The notes below the pieces were generated by a model. The model searched no databases. It was not told the origin of the DNA and was given only the letters and a program-made list of their open reading frames with translations. DNA of 64,000 nt. It comes from Bacteroides sp. Lineage in GTDB: Bacteria; Bacteroidota; Bacteroidia; Bacteroidales; Bacteroidaceae. The position numbers and the translations under genes are program-made. Positions 62,597 to 64,000 of the stretch are shown piece by piece (the stretch's first letter is position 1; each line of letters starts with the position of its first letter). Location of the stretch: assembly GCF_030151085.1 (NCBI RefSeq), contig NZ_JASLER010000086.1, forward strand, positions 5,356-69,355, written 5' to 3'.

Positions 62597-62772
62597 AAAA
62601 AAGCAGCTATCTGTTAGATAACTGCTTGATTTTCAAGTGATCCGCCTGGGATTCTCCTTTCAGAGTTACCACGCTAATATTTAAAACTTTATATTTTTAG
62701 CTTCAAGCATATCCCATGATTTATCCCACTAATTTGCAACGTGCTTTTGCGGTAGTTTGCTCATGGAGAATA
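62597..62772 (-). ncRNA. Candidate small RNA of about 175 nt next to the integrase remnant
   Basis: Promoter TTTG-N20-TATCTTTG (62779-62810) and a terminator (62602-62626, minus-strand T-run) enclose a span without a long open frame. ATTCTCC near the 5' end can pair with GGAGAAT about 110 nt later, closing a long hairpin. It could be a regulatory RNA of the lost element or a general one; no known family was matched by eye. Confidence 0.55.
62602..62626 (-). terminator. Terminator upstream of the integrase remnant
   Basis: AGCAGCTATCT (62602-62612) and AGATAACTGCT (62616-62626) form an 11-bp stem with one mismatch; a T-run follows on the minus strand. Confidence 0.8.
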
Positions 62773-62778
62773 CTGAAA

Positions 62779-62810
62779 CAAAGATAATTCTTTATTTTTG
62801 AATCTGCAAA
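62779..62810 (-). promoter_or_regulatory. Promoter of the candidate small RNA at 62.7 kb
   Basis: TATCTTTG (62779-62786) and TTTG (62807-62810) with a 20-bp spacer on the minus strand, an exact consensus match. Confidence 0.7.
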
Positions 62811-63034
62811 AATAGAAACTTGTTTTATATAATTGTTAGTGCTGATAAGGGTGTTTTTATTATAGTAATTTCTCATACTTTTGTTCGCCATTTAAGTACT
62901 CTTGGAACAAAATATTGAAAGCACATATATTTTTAAGTATTATACAGCCACCTTGTATCCTTCTATCTTTTTCAATAAATCCCATATCTAAATATCAGTT
63001 GTTGACGATTTTTTTTAAAATAAAGACGAAAAAT

Positions 63035-63066
63035 ATTGTTTATTTGTGTTTTATGTCGTATGTTTG
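63035..63066 (+). promoter_or_regulatory. Promoter of the AAA ATPase gene
   Basis: ATTG (63035-63038) and TATGTTTG (63059-63066), 20-bp spacer, 27 bp upstream of the start codon. Confidence 0.6.
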
Positions 63067-63092
63067 CATAGAAATTGAAAATAAAGACAATT

Positions 63093-64000
63093 ATGATACT
63101 GAGAGCAAAATTTGAAAATATACTATCTTTCAATTATGAAACCGAAATTAGTTTCATTGCAGGAAAAGGTACATCTCTTCCGGCGCATGTATATAGAGCG
63201 GAAAAAAGAGATGATATATCTGTTCTGAGATCATCTATTATTTATGGAGCTAATGCTTCTGGCAAATCTAATATGATTCGTTGTGTGAATCTTTTGAAAA
63301 ATATCGCATTAGGAAGATTTCCTAAAAATAACTGGGATGTATTTAAGCTTGCACCAGAAAAGAGAGTGGATTCTAAATTGGAAATTGAGATTAAGGCAGA
63401 CTCTTCGTATTACTCGTATGGAGTAATATTTAATATCAAGGGTATTAAGAAGGAATGGTTGTATCAAATTAGTAGCAGGACAAAGAAAAAAATATTTGAG
63501 CGTATACAAGAGATAGATTATGCTAATTACTCCTTTGGAGAGATTGAAGGGAATGAAGAATCTAAGCAATTTGTGAAATTTTTATCAGAGGGAACACCTA
63601 TAGATAAAAGTTTTTTATCCGAATACCATAAAAGAAATGGAAAAGGTATAATTGCGATCAGTAATGTTTATAATTGGTTTGATGATAATTTAAAGATTAT
63701 TTTTCCAGAAACTCGTTTTCGTGGTTTGTCCTTTCGACTGGAAAAAGATGATGAGTTTTCAAATGTGACCAAAAAATTATTGCATTTCTTTAATACTGGC
63801 ATTTCTGACCTTAAAAAAGTAGCGACTAATAAGGAAGAAACAGATTTACCCAAAAAGCTAATATCACAAATACTATCAGAAGCTAAACCGGATGAAAACT
63901 GCTGTGTTGCTTCTTCTGATCAACAATCTGTATATTTCTTCGAAACGGATAAAGAGGGGCAAACTAAAATATACAAGCAAATGACTGTACACAAGAATAG
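63093..64000 (+). CDS. AAA-family ATPase, AAA_15/AAA_21-like (3' end outside window)
   Basis: Open for 302 codons from ATG 63093 to the window edge. It begins MILRAKFENILSFNYETEI and has Walker A G52-A-N-A-S-G-K-S-N60, an ABC/SMC-like ATPase N-lobe, then a long variable insert. ATPases of this kind often pair with a downstream RloB/TOPRIM-type nuclease in abortive-infection (AbiL-like) or related defence systems, but the partner lies beyond the window. The integrase remnant upstream supports an island setting. ATPase part: firm; defence role: inference. Confidence 0.78.
   Translation, partial: MILRAKFENILSFNYETEISFIAGKGTSLPAHVYRAEKRDDISVLRSSIIYGANASGKSNMIRCVNLLKNIALGRFPKNNWDVFKLAPEKRVDSKLEIEIKADSSYYSYGVIFNIKGIKKEWLYQISSRTKKKIFERIQEIDYANYSFGEIEGNEESKQFVKFLSEGTPIDKSFLSEYHKRNGKGIIAISNVYNWFDDNLKIIFPETRFRGLSFRLEKDDEFSNVTKKLLHFFNTGISDLKKVATNKEETDLPKKLISQILSEAKPDENCCVASSDQQSVYFFETDKEGQTKIYKQMTVHKN

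Larger units (their letters stand above)
62181..63092. other. Gene-poor region between OmpA and the AAA ATPase
   Basis: Contains the integrase remnant, the terminator at 62602-62626, a candidate small RNA, and the ATPase promoter. No complete gene is present. A 62915-63115 open frame on the plus strand has no family features and is AT-driven. Confidence 0.6.

Noticed and set aside
62640..62660. A GGCGGATCACTTGA stretch (minus strand) recalling a human Alu motif
   Set aside because: Only about 14 bases match and the flanks do not. Treated as chance, not contamination.
62640..62700. A tRNA-like T-arm (CCTGGGATTC)
   Set aside because: No cloverleaf can be formed with the neighbouring bases.
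62915..63115. A 66-codon plus-strand open frame
   Set aside because: AT-rich, no family match, and it overlaps the ATPase promoter and start.

Overview
This window looks like a chromosomal segment of a gut Bacteroides. Evidence: repeated TAnnTTTG (-7) promoter elements with TTTG-like -33 boxes 19-20 bp upstream; a TonB-dependent receptor with a carboxypeptidase-regulatory N-domain; a serine-type sulfatase; BspA-like and fimbrillin-like lipoproteins; a DUF4492-cydAB cluster; and weak Shine-Dalgarno signals. I cannot name the species. No rRNA, tRNA or CRISPR array was seen.

Layout. 1-9.6 kb (minus strand): an acyl-CoA synthetase followed by a sulfatase that runs off the left edge and carries an in-frame surface-repeat tail; gmd-fcl (GDP-fucose synthesis) followed by a TonB receptor; a dicarboxylate/amino-acid symporter. 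9.7-13.4 kb (plus): the oxidative pentose phosphate operon gnd-zwf-pgl. 13.4-18.2 kb (minus): a YhiM-family membrane protein, then an SOS-type operon umuD-umuC-yedK-pdxH, then a His-rich barrel-like protein. 18.4-26.1 kb: a SpoU/TrmH methyltransferase (plus), then an efflux/regulatory operon on the minus strand in the order tolC-macA-macB(ATPase)-permease-LytS-type kinase-LytTR regulator. 26.2-29.3 kb (plus): DUF4492-cydA-cydB. 29.4-38 kb (minus): mtgA, an OmpA lipoprotein, and potABCD followed by nagA and a MATE pump.

38.2-45.4 kb is accessory in character: a tyrosine recombinase, a 64-residue small protein, a fimbrillin/BspA-type lipoprotein, an HU-like protein, an Rpn/PD-(D/E)XK nuclease with a repeat-rich tail, an SDR dehydrogenase, and a membrane-bound winged-helix regulator. 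45.5-55 kb: thioredoxin-like protein, GH36 alpha-galactosidase, DUF3943 protein, two MFS transporters and an acyltransferase. 55.9-61.3 kb is a tightly packed plus-strand cluster (monooxygenase-like, CMD-cupin, cyclophilin-like lipoprotein, DUF3737, MATE, MalY). It is followed by an OmpA lipoprotein, an integrase remnant, and a truncated AAA ATPase that may be a defence gene.

The main structure not explained by genes is a set of intergenic arrays that all keep a 22-bp period (near 19.2, 30.1, 34.9, 41.4 and 55.4-55.7 kb, with an 11-bp version at 44.3 kb). Their units appear in direct and inverted orientation, and some copies at distant sites are clearly related. Three intergenic spans also have their own promoter and terminator but no gene, so they are candidate small RNAs.
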